The translations under genes and the position numbers were made by a program. From Daucus carota subsp. sativus (taxonomy: Eukaryota > Streptophyta > Magnoliopsida > Apiales > Apiaceae): a stretch of DNA of 64,000 nt. Location: the NCBI RefSeq assembly GCF_001625215.2, contig NC_030381.2, positions 54,609,214 through 54,673,213 on the forward strand. The letters are read 5' to 3'. Numbering within the stretch: the stretch's first letter is position 1; every line of letters begins with the position of its first letter. Of this stretch, positions 10,000 through 21,588 are shown piece after piece. The notes under the pieces were generated by a model that was not told the DNA's origin, ran no database searches, and saw only the letters and a program-made list of their open reading frames with translations.

Positions 10000-11090
10000 G
10001 TGTGGGTAGGCATATCGGGCTTCGGGCGGGGATCTAAGAGACATGGGATAGGTGTTTTTTTTTTTTTTTTTTCTAATAACAGATTTTTGTCAGTCTAGAT
10101 TTTAAAAAATTACACGAGTTTGTTACACAAAATATGAAAATATATAGATTTTTCTTGAAAGTTTGTTCGATATCCCATTTGAATTCATTCTAGATCGGTC
10201 TCGACATATCCACCTAAAAACTAGAGAGTAAACGAACAAAAATTTTATTATAATATTTTTGCATCATATTAGATAAATTGGATTTCTTATTTCTATGAAA
10301 AAATTAATTTTTAAAATATTCACTAAACACCAAGTAACTTCAAAAACCGGGAAAATCATAAATAAGACAAGAGGGAATAATTTTTTTTTAATAACCATCA
10401 AGTTTTTTGAAAATAATTTAACATTTTATTTTATATATATTTCATAATTTAATGCATTTCTTTTTTTTTTCTTTGAGAATAACTTAATAATTTTCTTAAA
10501 ATTTCAATTTAAATGCACATCGATTTTATGAATTAAAAAAATCTTTAAGAACATCGATCAAATACACGGGATTCATGTGATTGTGTTTATTTATTATATT
10601 ACATTCATTTTTTTTTTGAAATAATTATATTCCATTCATTTAATTCACAATTATTATTCCAGTATCTTTCCATTTCTGCAAAATACTAATATTCATATAT
10701 TAATTTTTCCCTTCGCATGTATTTATCTACTTGATGTAAAACATAACAAAATCCAGTTGGGCCAAACCCGAGCCCATTACAGTCCAAACCACCCCACCAT
10801 CAAACACAATCCTCAAAGATCAGCCAGTATACACTACAAGAAAGAAGCACCATCAAAAATTTCAAAATTATTGACATTTTCTGGTTGTGATTTATGATTT
10901 AATATAATATAATTTAATAAATTAGTTATTTACAATATTTATTTGAATAATTTTAATTTATTCATGATTTATAATTATTTAAAATATAATAAAAAAATGA
11001 TTTATGGGCAACTTATAATTTGTGGATAATTTTTATAAAAAAAATTAAATCACCTAAAAATTGCCTTAAACTACTGGCTTTAGTTGTGTG
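10000..11090. other. AT-rich spacer, end of tandem unit 3
   Basis: No gene seen. 10740-10830 matches unit 1 around 4890-4960. CACTACAAGAAA at 10832 is the canonical CACTA (En/Spm) terminus, but no partner end is recognisable, so it is at most a remnant. Confidence 0.4.
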
Positions 11091-11097
11091 CGTATCC

Positions 11098-11146
11098 AGC
11101 ATAACACCAACTGGGAATTTGCATGATCTAGACAGATCAGAGAAAG
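11098..11146 (-). promoter_or_regulatory. Orphan piece of a GLP upstream region
   Basis: The block with CCAACTGGGAATTTGCATGA and then TCTAGACAGATCA also occurs upstream of the GLPs at 12068 (at about 12270-12310) and 15091 (at about 16013-16050). Here it has no GLP directly downstream and looks like the upstream remnant of the unit 3 GLP. Confidence 0.5.
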
Positions 11147-11351
11147 TGTTTGTTTCTATTTGGGATCTTCAACAACAGAGAGATACATTACCTTTGTACT
11201 TAAGTGGGATCACATTTCAAACATGAGAACAACTGAAATCTTAATTCCTCTGTCTAAAATTACTAGTAACATAATATTTAAAAAGAATTACACATAAATA
11301 TGTTGAATTCACGAAATTTAACTCTCACAATAATAGTAATCAGAAAAAAAA

Positions 11352-12068
11352 TTAAAATCTGGACTGGGCATTAGAGATGACGCTCTTGTCCACCTGAAAA
11401 GCCTTGACGAGTATATCAGCTGATATATCTGGTTTAGAACCAAACACTGCATTTGCAATAGTAATCACTCCGGGATTCTGGCTGCTAAGACCTGCAATTG
11501 CCATTGCATTACCATTTCCCACATTTCGCTGGTAATGGACGAGCCCGATGGGGAACACGAATACATCACCCTTGTTCAAGATCTTTGAGATCAACCGGTT
11601 GTCGGGATTGGAGGTGACGAATCCAACTTCAAGACTGCCTTCCATGACGGTTATGATTTCAGTGGCACGAGGATGAGTGTGAGGAGGGTTGATGCCCCAT
11701 GGTGCATAGTCAATGCGGACGAGAGAGATTCCTAGTGTGTTTAGTCCTGGAATTTGAGTTGCGGCAACTTGAGTTACCCTTGCTCGTGTTGCCTGCTATG
11801 TGAAGTCCACCGAAGGAGAAGTCACTGGCTTCAACCGTGCTGGGATGTTTGCATACCAGGCCATTTAAAAGCACTACAGTTTCCACATATAAAATGAAAA
11901 TTTAATATTCAAACTGTATATTCGAAAAAAATCATATATGCAGTATATTTATATACCTTGGCTGTTCGATTGAGCGACACAAAAATCTTGAAGTGGACTA
12001 TGGTCAGCTGCCATGGCAACGCAGAAAGAAAGAGCTAAAAGCCCTACCAAGACAATCAATTTCGCCAT
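11352..12068 (-). pseudogene. Germin-like protein, two exons, frameshifted
   Basis: Exon 1 is 12068-11957 ([20 protein letters not shown] signal peptide, then [13 protein letters not shown]). Exon 2 is 11873-11352, with a normal 83-bp intron. Compared with the intact copy, exon 2 lacks 14 nt between the NTS and VT codons near 11780, so the frame changes and a stop soon follows. The remaining cupin codons, including the germin box and SRF end, are otherwise intact. Promoter and splice sites look normal, so transcription is possible, but the product would be about 75-80 residues. Recently inactivated. Confidence 0.8.
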
Positions 12069-12170
12069 TTTCTTTCAAATTTGTGAGGAGTTTGTAAGAT
12101 ATAGAGCAATGAATGTCAGAATGTGTATGATTATAATTGAAGTATATGTATTCCCACGGGTCACTCCTCT

Positions 12171-12310
12171 TATATATAGAGATGAATGTAGGTAGCATGT
12201 CCATTCCTGCCGTCCTAAGTATAGTTTGGATTTCTTGAAACAGTCCTACTCGTTTGCATGCGAATCTATAATAACACCAACTGGGAATTTGAATGACCTA
12301 GACAGATCAA
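12171..12310 (-). promoter_or_regulatory. GLP promoter (frameshifted copy)
   Basis: TATATATA at 12178-12171, about 103 nt upstream of the ATG. The 12185-12310 stretch (GTAGCATGTCCATTCCTGCC block) closely matches 15955-16060 upstream of the intact GLP. Confidence 0.65.
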
Positions 12311-12319
12311 AAAGCGTGT

Positions 12320-13230
12320 ACGTACAAATTTGAATCAATAATATTTTTTTAGAGCCTTTTGATTGAGTTTAAAATTGTAACTTATAACGCGAGTTAATGT
12401 AAAAGTAAAAATAAAAATGACCTAGGGATAATTTATGATTTATGGATAATTTTTATAATTTTTTTTTAAGAAAATTTGTTCAATGATGAGAATATGTAAA
12501 ACTAACTTCTGGCTTTACTTATGTCAATTTCTAGCTTATTTCTCCGTTTCTTGTTTATTACAAAAACGGACTTTTTCAGCTTAAAGTCTTTAGGCCCCAG
12601 CCACCACATAAACAAGCTCTTGGTCAATTCTCTATTGTGATGGTGGGAGGACGGATCTGTATACAACTAATAAATTAATTCTGTCTTCTTGATTACTTTA
12701 AGTGCATGGTGATCCATTTGACGTTTTCTCAGACGGCCTGTATGGATTTCAGCAGCTGTATATCTGCACGTTATACACACACACCTGGTAAGTAATGAGC
12801 CAAAAACGTACACTAAGATTGACAGGCTGAAAACGGCACATGTATATCTGTGAAATGTGTCATCTCCTAAACGTGAATCTTTCAAATTAATGCACAAAAA
12901 TTCAGAATTCATGTGATATATGTATACATGCTCATAGAATTTTTTAATACAATAATAAATCATACAGTATTAGTCCAATATAAACCATGCGCCGGGAGGG
13001 TCGGGGTGGCCAAGGGAGGCTCAAGTCTTGAACCACAAAAATTAATAAACAAAAAATTCTTTAGTTCATGTTTTATTTTTTAAAGTCAGCGTGCCATTTT
13101 TCATTTGAGCCTCAAATCTATATGATGATAGTTGGTATTTCTGATGTTCCACTGCAAAAGAGTTTTGCTTATTAATAAAAAATATAGATTGCGGTTAATT
13201 ATATAAATGAATATATTTTGACCCGATAAT
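12320..13230. other. Spacer between GLP copies
   Basis: Non-coding. Part of 12750-12900 weakly resembles 16290-16345, so the duplication reached this far. The GC-richer 12985-13015 patch looks like the end of a decayed transposon. The reverse-strand frame at 12667-12963 has no support. Confidence 0.4.
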
Positions 13231-13233
13231 AAT

Positions 13234-13375
13234 GTTAATTATTGTTAGAATATAAGCCATTTTCTACCACCTTGAGATTTTAAAGTAACTGGTTCCTTCA
13301 CATGGTATTAGAGCTGGTTTGCGGGAGGTCTCGGGTTCGAACCCCTGACACCCCTAATATTCTCACAATTTAAAA
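13234..13375. mobile_element. LTR/TRIM-type retroelement fossil
   Basis: A short LTR-like start (TGTTAGAATATAAGCC) followed by a tRNA-Met-type primer-binding region (TGGTATTAGAGC). Only one end of the element is present; no coding part. Old and non-functional. Confidence 0.5.
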
Positions 13376-13510
13376 TGGACACGAAGATGGGCGCAGTGAT
13401 TCACTCTTCAACCCAAATAATGGGATTTCGAGTGAAATTATTCATTTGTCAAGAAAAAAATAATAATGCAATTCAAATAAAAGAATCTGTTAATCATCAA
13501 ACGAAATCTT

Positions 13511-15091
13511 CTAGAACTTGGACTGAATCGTGGAGACGACCCTCTTGTCCACCTGGAAGGCCTTGACAAGTATATCACTTGATATAGCTGGCTTGGAACC
13601 AAACACCGCGTTTGCAATGGTAATGACTCCTGGATTTTGGCTGCTAAGACCTGCAATAGCCATGGCATTGTCCTTTCCTATGTTTCTTTGGTAATGAATG
13701 AGACCAATGGGGAAGACAAACACATCACCCTTGTTCAGAATCTTTGAGATTAATCGGTTGTCAGGATTTGAGGTGACGAATCCAACTTCAAGGCTGCCTT
13801 CCATGACGGTCAAGATTTCAGTGGCACGAGGATGTGTGTGAGGAGGATTGAGGCCCCATGGAGCATAATCAATGCGGACAAGGGAGATACCTAGTGTATT
13901 TAGTCCTGGAATTTGAGTTGCGGCCACAGGAGTTACTCTCGAGCCAACTGCATTGCTTGTGTTGCCTGATATATGAAGTCCGCTGAAAGAAAAGTCGCTG
14001 GCTTGAACCGTGCTCGGATTCTTGCATGCTAATCCATTTAAAAGCACTGCAATTTGTGGTCAAGGCAAATAGACCAGTAAGTGTGAGACATGCGTGTTAC
14101 AGAATTCTCAAAGACACTGCAATAGAGCTATAGAAGCGGCTTCAAAATAGCTACAAATATAGGGGCCGTTTGGGCAAGCTTAAAAGAAGTGACTTCTTGC
14201 TTAAACTAGAGAAGTGGAGCAGAAGTGAGAAGTAAATAAGTTAATAAAGTGTTTGGAAAAGAAGCAGAAGCTGTGAGAGAAAAGCTAGCATTCTCAGCTT
14301 TTTAAAAGTGATTCTACTTTTTTACACAAACAGGTCAAGAGAAGCAGAAGCCAGAAGCAACTTCTGCTTCTGTAAAACAAACAGGCCCATAATATTTTAC
14401 CTAGCATATACCTAAAATATACACATGCAGGACCGATCCAGAAATTTGTGCTCGCGGGGATAATAAAATTAAAAGATGTACTCCCTCCGTTTTGAAATAT
14501 AGGTCGCTTAGACTTTTTTGCACGTATTTTTAAGTTTTTTGACCACATGCTTAAAATCATTATTTTGAAATTTTCTTTTCTTGAATAACAATATCAATCA
14601 TATATTTTTATTCAAAGTAAAAAAAATTAAAAAAAAAAAAAGAACTTTATCATGCGTTCAAAGGACTTGGAAACGCGTGCAAAAAAGTTAAACGACTTAT
14701 ATTTCAAAACAGAGGGAGTAACAGATGGAATTGTAAATAGTTTTCCTTTACAGAAATGTAGGTATAATACACTATTTTATAGACTAGAAGAAATGAAACT
14801 CTGGTTTTTCTGGTAAGAAATATGAGAGATTTGATCAATGGGGGCAGCAGCTAATTAACTGTAAAATTACAGAAACATATATGTATACATGTATAGAACG
14901 GAGTGGGGTCAAGTACCCTACTGCCCCCGTTGTAGCTCCGTCCATATACAAATGCATGTATTATATATGTACGATGTACCTTGGCTGTTTGGTTGAGCGA
15001 CGCAAAAATCTTGCAGTGGACTGTGGTCAGCTGCCATGGCAACGCAGAACGAAAGAGCAAGAAGCCCTACCAAGACAATCAATTTTGCCAT
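13511..15091 (-). CDS. Germin-like protein (cupin), intact
   Basis: Two exons: 15091-14980 and 14046-13511, intron 933 bp, 215 residues, the usual GLP length. Residues 1-22 are a signal peptide ([20 protein letters not shown]). QDFCVA and LACKNP hold the two N-terminal cysteines that form the family disulfide. Germin box 1 is [17 protein letters not shown] with the two metal-binding His and the Glu; box 2 is [18 protein letters not shown] with the third His. Such proteins are apoplastic, often hexameric Mn-binding cupins; some act as superoxide dismutases or in defence, but this cannot be read from sequence. The splice phase matches the paralog at 11352-12068. A reading frame from 15175 adds 28 residues, but the ATG at 15091 starts the signal peptide. 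Intron and 5' region are crowded with MITEs. Confidence 0.92.
14162..14388. mobile_element. Harbinger/Tourist-like MITE in the GLP intron
   Basis: Same family as 4366-4591, reversed: starts GGGGCCGTTTGGG and ends AAACAAACAGGCCC, with ATA on both sides (14159-14161, 14389-14391) as a possible 3-bp target duplication. Confidence 0.7.
14428..14946. mobile_element. hAT-like MITE in the GLP intron (interrupted)
   Basis: Termini resemble those of the hAT MITE at 52442-52729 (CAGGACCGATCC...; GTAGCTCCGTCC...). Flanks TACACATG and TACAAATG are an 8-bp target duplication with one mismatch. It has been split by the Stowaway at 14481-14718. Confidence 0.65.
14481..14718. mobile_element. Stowaway MITE nested in the hAT MITE
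   Basis: CTCCCTCCGTTTTGAAATA at the left and the complementary TTTCAAAACAGAGGGAG at the right, with TA on each side (14479-14480, 14719-14720). 238 bp. Confidence 0.85.
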
Positions 15092-15184
15092 GCCTATTCG
15101 AATTGGTGTGAAGTTTGTATGAACAGAGAGATGAAAGTTTGTGATTATTAGTGAAATGTATATAAATCTCTCCACAGGTCTTTC

Positions 15185-15925
15185 TAGGGGTGTTCGCGGT
15201 GCGGGCGGTGCGGTTTTTCTCTAAAACCGCAGACCAACCCGCATATGCGGTTTGGTTAAATATTCAAACCGCGACCGCACCGCGTTAATCAAAAACCACA
15301 TAAACCACACCACATAAATGCGGTGCGGTGCGGTTTATGCGGTTTGTGTGGTCTAATATTTCACTTTTAGAATTATAAAAATTTAAAATTAAAAATTACG
15401 ATAAAATTTAGAAGTTGCTAAGTATTTTTGCCTCTTCACTCATTGGCCTAATCAACATTAAAGTGTGGTCACATTACAAATACAAACTCAAAAAACAATG
15501 TTATATTAAAAAGGAGTACAATATTTCAAGAATCGAATACAAATTAGAGCTAATATTGGATTACATTAAGGACTATTAAATTGGGCAAATATGAAATATA
15601 ATGCAAATCTATATGGACTCGGTCTATCACGAAATCAGTATAATCTTTTAATAAATAAAAATGTAATATATTAATATAAGAATAATATATGTGTATAATT
15701 ATATAATATAAATAATATATATGTGTATATATATATATTATATGCGGTGCGGTGCGGTTTGAACCGCGATACCTAAATATAAAACCACAACCCGCACCGC
15801 ACCGCGCGGTTTGTAAAAAATTCAACCCGCGATCGCACCACGAAAATTTAAAACCGCGTTTTGTGGTGCGGTTTGGTGCGGTGTGGGCGGTTTGTGCGGT
15901 GTGGGCGGTCCGGTGAACACCCCTA
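15185..15925. mobile_element. hAT-family MITE inserted in the GLP 5' region
   Basis: 741 bp bounded by an exact 8-bp duplication GGTCTTTC (15177-15184, 15926-15933) with termini TAGGGGTGTTC and GAACACCCCTA. Both subterminal regions carry dense GGTGCGGTTT/AAACCGC repeats, typical transposase-binding arrays of such elements. No coding sequence. Confidence 0.9.
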
Positions 15926-15937
15926 GGTCTTTCCTCC

Positions 15938-16060
15938 TATATATAGAGAAAATGTAGGTAGCATGTCCATTCCTGCCGTCCTAAGTAGTTTGGATTTCTT
16001 GAAACAGTCCTACTCCAACTGGGAATTTGCATGATCTAGACGGATCAAAAGGTGTAAATG
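15938..16060 (-). promoter_or_regulatory. Displaced core promoter of the intact GLP
   Basis: TATATATA at 15945-15938 and the upstream block 15955-16060 match the other GLP promoter. Without the 741-bp insertion and its duplicated 8 bp the TATA-to-ATG distance would be about 100 nt, as in the paralog; with it, it is about 850 nt. Confidence 0.65.
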
Positions 16061-16079
16061 TACAAAGTCGATTCCATAA

Positions 16080-16280
16080 TACTTCCTCCATCTAATATGA
16101 TCTAGTTGATTTTGGGCACGTAACTTAAAGTGTATTGACCGTTTAAATTATTTTTTTAATTTTTCTTTTGTAAATGAAAATTTCATATTTAAATTTTTAT
16201 TTTTAAAAACAAAATTTCAAAAACAAATAATGTAGCTATACGGTTAATGGATTTTAAAATGCGTTCCCGAAATCAATGCC
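16080..16280. mobile_element. Decayed Stowaway-like MITE
   Basis: ACTTCCTCCATCTAATATGA at the left and TGGGCACGTAACTTAAAG follow the 41320-41600 element; the right end is eroded. The rest of the spacer to 16959 is AT-rich with nothing recognisable. Confidence 0.45.
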
Positions 16281-16959
16281 TTTTGATCTATCTGCACGTG
16301 ATACATACACATGGTCAGCATAACTTACAGCATGGACAATGAGATTCTTTCAAATTTGGATCGATCCCATTAGCTTGCCACATGGATAAAATCTGGACTT
16401 GGCCCACTTTATAATTATATAAGGTCACATTTATTACATTCTTATGAATCAGTTTTTCGAGATCAACCAAGAGTTTGGAGTGTTATCTGATAATTGTTTA
16501 GTAATTTTTTGATATTAAAATATTTTGGAGAAGTTTTTAAAGTAGAATATCTCATAATTTATGACAGTTTTTTCAAGAGCAGGACTGCTTTCTCTCAAAC
16601 CATCTTCCAAACTCTGCTCAATAAAAAAAACTGCTTTTAAATTTAATTAAATATTTATTGTGTATTTTTTGATAAATAAACTTTATCATTATCTGCAATA
16701 AGAATACTAGACAAAGAGTTAATAGAAATGGTACATTAAAAGTTAGGAGACTAAACAGTTGCCTCATTTGTAACCACATTTTGAAAGGAAAATAATAAAT
16801 TAGACAGAAAGGGTATATGATCGGGTTGATCTTGCTCTTTTGCAACACTACTGTTCAAGTGTAATCCAAGGAAAGACAGTTAAGTAGAAAACTGTACTAT
16901 ATGCAGAGTAATTTAAATGTTACTTGCCAGATTAATACATAAAGTAGGCATTTGATTAA

Positions 16960-18998
16960 TCATTTTTGATGCTCAGAGGATGGATGGTTACTTGGAGGAT
17001 GGCCAGCAGGGGGATGCATTTGAGGTTGAGCTGGTTGTCCTTGGGGTGCAGAGTCCTGAGGTTGGCCTTCGGGTGGGTGGCTTTGGGTTTGATCCTGAGA
17101 TGGCTGGCTTTGAGGTTGTCCCGGGTGGCTCTCGGGTTGGCCCTGAGGCTGGGCGCCTTGCGGTTGGCCCTGTGGGGGGTAGGCTTGGGGCGGGTATACT
17201 TGGGGTGGGTACGCTTGTGGTTGATATTGGGGGTTGTAGCCTTGGGGTGGGTAACCTTGCGGGGGATAGCCTTGAGGCGGACCTTGTGGATAACCATAGG
17301 CTGCCTGCCCATAGGCTTGTGGATATCCTACAGGGGGAGGATATGGCTGATCAGTACGTGACATTTGCTGAGGTGGGGGTACTGTCATAGGCTGTGGACC
17401 AAACCGACCATCTCGTTTATCCATTTCAATCTTGTGCTGTGTCTGCAACAAAGTAATTGATTATATACTAACCAAAAATGATACAAAAGTATAACATTAT
17501 AGAGGCTAGGTTGGGTCTATTGCAAAACCGACATCATTTCATTGAATTTTAATAGGAATGAGCCGAATTTCTCTTATTTCAAGAGTGTTGTCGAGCAGAA
17601 ATCCAATGATAAATAACGGTTATAGTACCTGCATACACGCGCACACCCTAACAAAGATAAAAAGAATAATGCTTAGTCTTTTAAGAATTTTATTTAAGCT
17701 GAACATTAAATCTGAAACTCAAAGGAAATTACTTACGTGCAATAGACCATATCAGATAAACAATTGAGCACCTGAGAGGCCTCTGATATTTCATCACTAC
17801 CGACTATTATCGCGACAAGGGAGAATATACAAGCAAGTTGTTGCAGACAAACCATGAAACCCTGTGTTTCTAGAAGAGATAAGTTAGTTTGCTCGAAAGA
17901 GAGAGGGGTGAGGGGAATGCAAGTAAAGGGTAGGAAAACAGTACAATGATGCAATTATCACATTTCGTTGTCTGTATATTAAACTGATCTTGCAAAAGGA
18001 AGCGGGTTGATGCTACAGAATTTGCAAAGCAAAGCAAGACCTGTAAATTTGGACAATGTCAGTGTTAGAATATAATATGATCCTGGTCAGCCCTCCTCGT
18101 AACATCTCGAGATTTTAGGAGAACTGCAAAAATTAGCATTTGGTTTATGTACAAACACTCCAAGGCAATTCCTCTACCTCAGTGCACAGACAAAACTCAG
18201 GGCATTTACTTTCTCCGCAACGACCACTGCAGGGCAGATAACCACCACAGCAAACATATCTACGGCATAATACAAGATTAATTTGCACACAGTTAAAAAG
18301 ATGCAACAACAACAGGGAGCTGAAAACTTGTGTATACCTCGACATATCATTGTAAAGAGCCCGCCTTCGAAGCATGTATGATGCACATGGTGCACTGCAA
18401 TCCGATCGAACAGGATGTACTTAGATGCAGTATGAAGAGCAAATGCTAAGGCATCAAGTTCTAACCCCGACTGATTTTTAAAAATAGTACAAATTTTTAT
18501 AAGTCATGATTTGTAGTTAAAAATTAGTTAATTTTTGATCTTCAGACTGACCTCCAAATTTTAGCGATCTACTATTTTAATCCCAAATATTTCGAAATCA
18601 TGATTATGCCACCGGTTATGCATGAAACATTTATAAGTTTGTAGTTTATATTTGAACACACAAGCGCGATCACAGATGTTCATCACAAACAATCACGAAC
18701 ACAACACATTCCGCAAATTCTTCATAAATTTAATATACAACGTGAAAGTCTTATGACAAAAAAAAATAAGGGAAAAAAAGAGAGTGTGCATACCACAATG
18801 CAGCAAAACAGCAAACTGCAAGATCATTACAGAAAATTATTAATCAAATAATATAATGATGATAAGTATTAAATAAATGCCAAGAAAGTGAGTTATACAT
18901 GGTGCATCAGCTGTCATTGTGGAGATGAGATCGGTGTGCCATACATTCCGGTAGCCCTGCCGGATCTGCATCTTCTCCAGCTGCGCCTGCGACGACAT
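16960..18998 (-). CDS. PLAC8-family membrane protein, copy 1
   Basis: Eight exons: 18998-18899, 18815-18794 (22 nt), 18394-18338, 18259-18178, 18040-17945, 17861-17737, 17647-17629 (19 nt), 17442-16960; 327 residues, all phases consistent. The N-terminal part carries the Cys-rich PLAC8-type region (CCFAALCAPCASYMLRRRAL, then YVCCGGYLPCSGRCGESKCP and EFCLCTEV), two hydrophobic stretches (around LLCFANSVAS and GFMVCLQQLACIFSLVAIIV) and a conserved YCTVCACMQTQHKIEMDKRDG. The last 160 residues are mostly PPQGYPPQGY-like Pro/Gln/Tyr repeats. It resembles the Arabidopsis AT4G23470-type PLAC8 proteins, whose function is poorly known; the PLAC8 family includes cell-number and cadmium/calcium-related membrane proteins. 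The tail is longer than I recall for the relatives. Neighbouring copy 2 is a tandem duplicate. Confidence 0.88.
18063..18126. mobile_element. LTR-type fossil fragment in intron 4
   Basis: A short TGTTAGAATATAATATGA start typical of small plant LTRs, about 60 bp, inside an intron of PLAC8 copy 1. A relic only. Confidence 0.4.
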
Positions 18999-19726
18999 TG
19001 TTAATTTCTTCTGGATCAAAACAAGCACGTTCACTCTCGCAGCTACAACAGTTTTGTAGATCAATGACAACTCCGGGTTTGTTTTACTGATGCAACCGGA
19101 TTAATAGACAGGGAGTTAATTATAATACTTGGACAAATTTTTTAACCATATTATAACTGCGTAAAACTAACTATCTAATGTCACTTTGTTATGTAACAAG
19201 TTTTTCTAAAAATGATTCATTACTTTAAAGAGATCACCGATATAGATTTCACGAGTTTTTTTTTTTTGAAGGATTATTTCAGAGAAATGAATCTCTATGT
19301 AGATTTGGTTTTTCTTGGTGTTGCGTTCGTGGTTGGATTTCAGATATACGAATCAATTTTGTATCATGATCGTGTTTGCGTGTTTGGACTCCAAATATAT
19401 GATACAGAAAATACACGACATGACACGAATTGCTATTTTTTGGAGTGTATATTAAAAATTATAACATGCATGTAAAGAACAAAGTGCAAGACGGTAATAA
19501 TTTCTTTTTCTTTATATCTATTCATCCAAACTTTCCTAGAAGTTACAATTTGGTATTATATTTGATAAATATGATACAGTTGTCACATTGCTGTACATTT
19601 CTAATAATTACTGCTTCGAATTTTTGCCTACAAATTCTCTAAACCTTTAATATTCTACTGAATGAAGACAATTATGTATAACCAGGAGTTGTAGCCTTGT
19701 GGTGGATAGCCTTAGGGGTGACCTTG
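18999..19726. other. Spacer between PLAC8 copies
   Basis: Short AT-rich intergenic DNA; frames at 19212-19642 are low-complexity and unsupported. At 19680-19726 it still holds PPQGYN-like codons, the remains of the tail lost from copy 2. Confidence 0.5.
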
Positions 19727-21588
19727 TCAATAACCGACACGCGACATCTGCTGAGGTGGGGGTACGGCCATAGGCTGTGAACTAAGCAGGCCATCTCGCT
19801 TATCCATTTCGATCTTGTGTTGTGTCTGCAACAAGGCAATTGATCAGTCACTAGCCGAAAAAGAGACAGATGTGCCCTTACAAATGTTAGATTGGGTGTT
19901 CTGTAAAATCGGCAAGATTTCATTGAATTTATAATGGAATGAGTAGAATCTCCCTTAGATTCGGGTACTAGAACATGTAGAAATTGGGGTAGTGATGAAT
20001 TTAGTACCTGCATACACGCGCACACCCTAGCAAAGAGAAACAGAACAATCCTTAGTCCCTTAAGAAATTCATCGAAGCTAAACATTAAATCTGAAAATTT
20101 TAACATCACTCACGTGCAATAGACCCAATCAGAAATGCAATTGAGCAACTGAGAGGCCTCTGATATCTCCTCACTACCAGCAACCATTGCGATAAGGGAA
20201 CATATGCAGGCGAGTTGTTGAAGACAAACCATGAAACCCTGTTTCCGGACGAGAAAATTAGTTTGCTTGAGAGAGAGATGGGGGAAGGGAATGCAAGTAA
20301 AGGGTAGAAACGCGTACAATGATGCAGTTATCACATTCCGTCGTGTGTATATTAAACTGATCTTGCAGAAGGAAACGAGTTGATACCACAGAATTTGCAA
20401 AGCAACAGAAGACCTGTAAAGTGTGAAAATATTAGAATTCATAATATAAGAACAATGCTTAAAGCAGCTGAAAAACAATTATTACACCCTTTCAGAGCAG
20501 AATTAGTATTTTCGACATCATGCTGTAAAAAAATTACGGTCTCCAAGTTATTAGCAAAAAAAAGAAGCAGCAAGAACAAGGTTCAGCAGGGGGCCATCAT
20601 TATTAATGAGATTGTAGCCAATAGAAATCCACCACCTATCTAAAAAGTGGTTGTTAGTGTGTGTCATGGACACACACTAGAAAATCCGTTATGACTATAT
20701 TGGAGACTATCGTCTATCGCACTAGAACAATCAGAAACCGACATGAAAGTTTAAAACAGAGAAGTTTGTCAGGTACAATTTTGCGAGGCAATTCCTGTAC
20801 CTCAGTACAAAGGCAGAACTCAGGGCATTTGCTTTCTCCGCAACGACCACTGCAGGGCATATAACCACCACAGCAAACATACCTCGACATATCATCGTAA
20901 AGAGCTCGCTTTCGAAGCATGTATGATGCACATTGTGGACTGCAATTCGAGCCAACAGGATGTACTTAGATGAAACATTAAGAGCAAAAACTGATTTCCA
21001 GTGCTCTTGAAAAAATCACAGGCCAATATTATAAGCAATCATTCTTGCCGTAGAATAATATATACAGCACAACAACTAACAACAATTTCCCGATTTCACA
21101 TATACAAGCGTCACTTTAATCAACAGTAGAATAATATACACAACGAATAATAATAATTTGAGACATATTTGCAAACGTCACTTTAATTAACAATACAACA
21201 ATACAAATCTAATTAACAATCTGTAAATATATGATTCTCTAAATCCGACGAGAAAGGATCATACACATTCACATAAACAACACATTCTAAAAATTCATTA
21301 CACATTACACAATCCTAATACACAAACAAAAGTGAATAGAAATTCGATAATAACGAGAGTACATACCAGAAAACCGTAAAACAGCAATCTGCAAAAGCAT
21401 TTCAGATAATTGTTAACCGAAAATTAATACCGACAAAACATATTATTATATTATATTAATTAAATACGGAGAAGGAGATTTATACATGGTGCATCAGCAG
21501 TTATTGTGGAGATGAGATCGGAGTGCCATTCGTTCCGGTAGGTCTGCCGCAGCTGCGCCTTCTCCACCTGCGCTTTCGACGACGCCAT
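19727..21588 (-). CDS. PLAC8-family membrane protein, copy 2 (short tail)
   Basis: Seven exons: 21588-21486, 21388-21367 (22 nt), 20939-20801, 20413-20318, 20238-20114, 20026-20008 (19 nt), 19825-19727; 200 residues. The Cys-rich core (YCCFTVFCPQCASYMLRKRAL, YVCCGGYMPCSGRCGESKCP) and the membrane part match copy 1. Exon 3 equals exons 3 plus 4 of copy 1: the 78-nt intron is absent and the codons run on (TCG AGG TAT GTT). The protein stops after PPPQQMSRVGY, so the Pro/Gln/Tyr tail is gone; tail-like codons persist downstream in the same frame after further stops. The core appears intact, so it may still be functional. Confidence 0.83.

Noticed and set aside
9702-10037. 111-codon forward frame
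   Set aside because: It lies over the peptide copy 3 promoter; the matching regions of copies 1 and 2 are not open over the same span.
11020-11226. 68-codon forward frame
   Set aside because: It runs through the orphan GLP upstream block, which is non-coding in the other copies.
12667-12963. 98-codon reverse-strand frame
   Set aside because: AT-rich spacer, no domain and no conservation in the paralogous upstream region.
13310-13350. tRNA-like GGTTCGAACC B-box
   Set aside because: It is next to the primer-binding region of an LTR fossil, with no A-box or cloverleaf around it.
16956-17390. Long frames on both strands over the PLAC8 tail
   Set aside because: They are shadows of the repetitive Pro/Gln/Tyr codons of PLAC8 copy 1.
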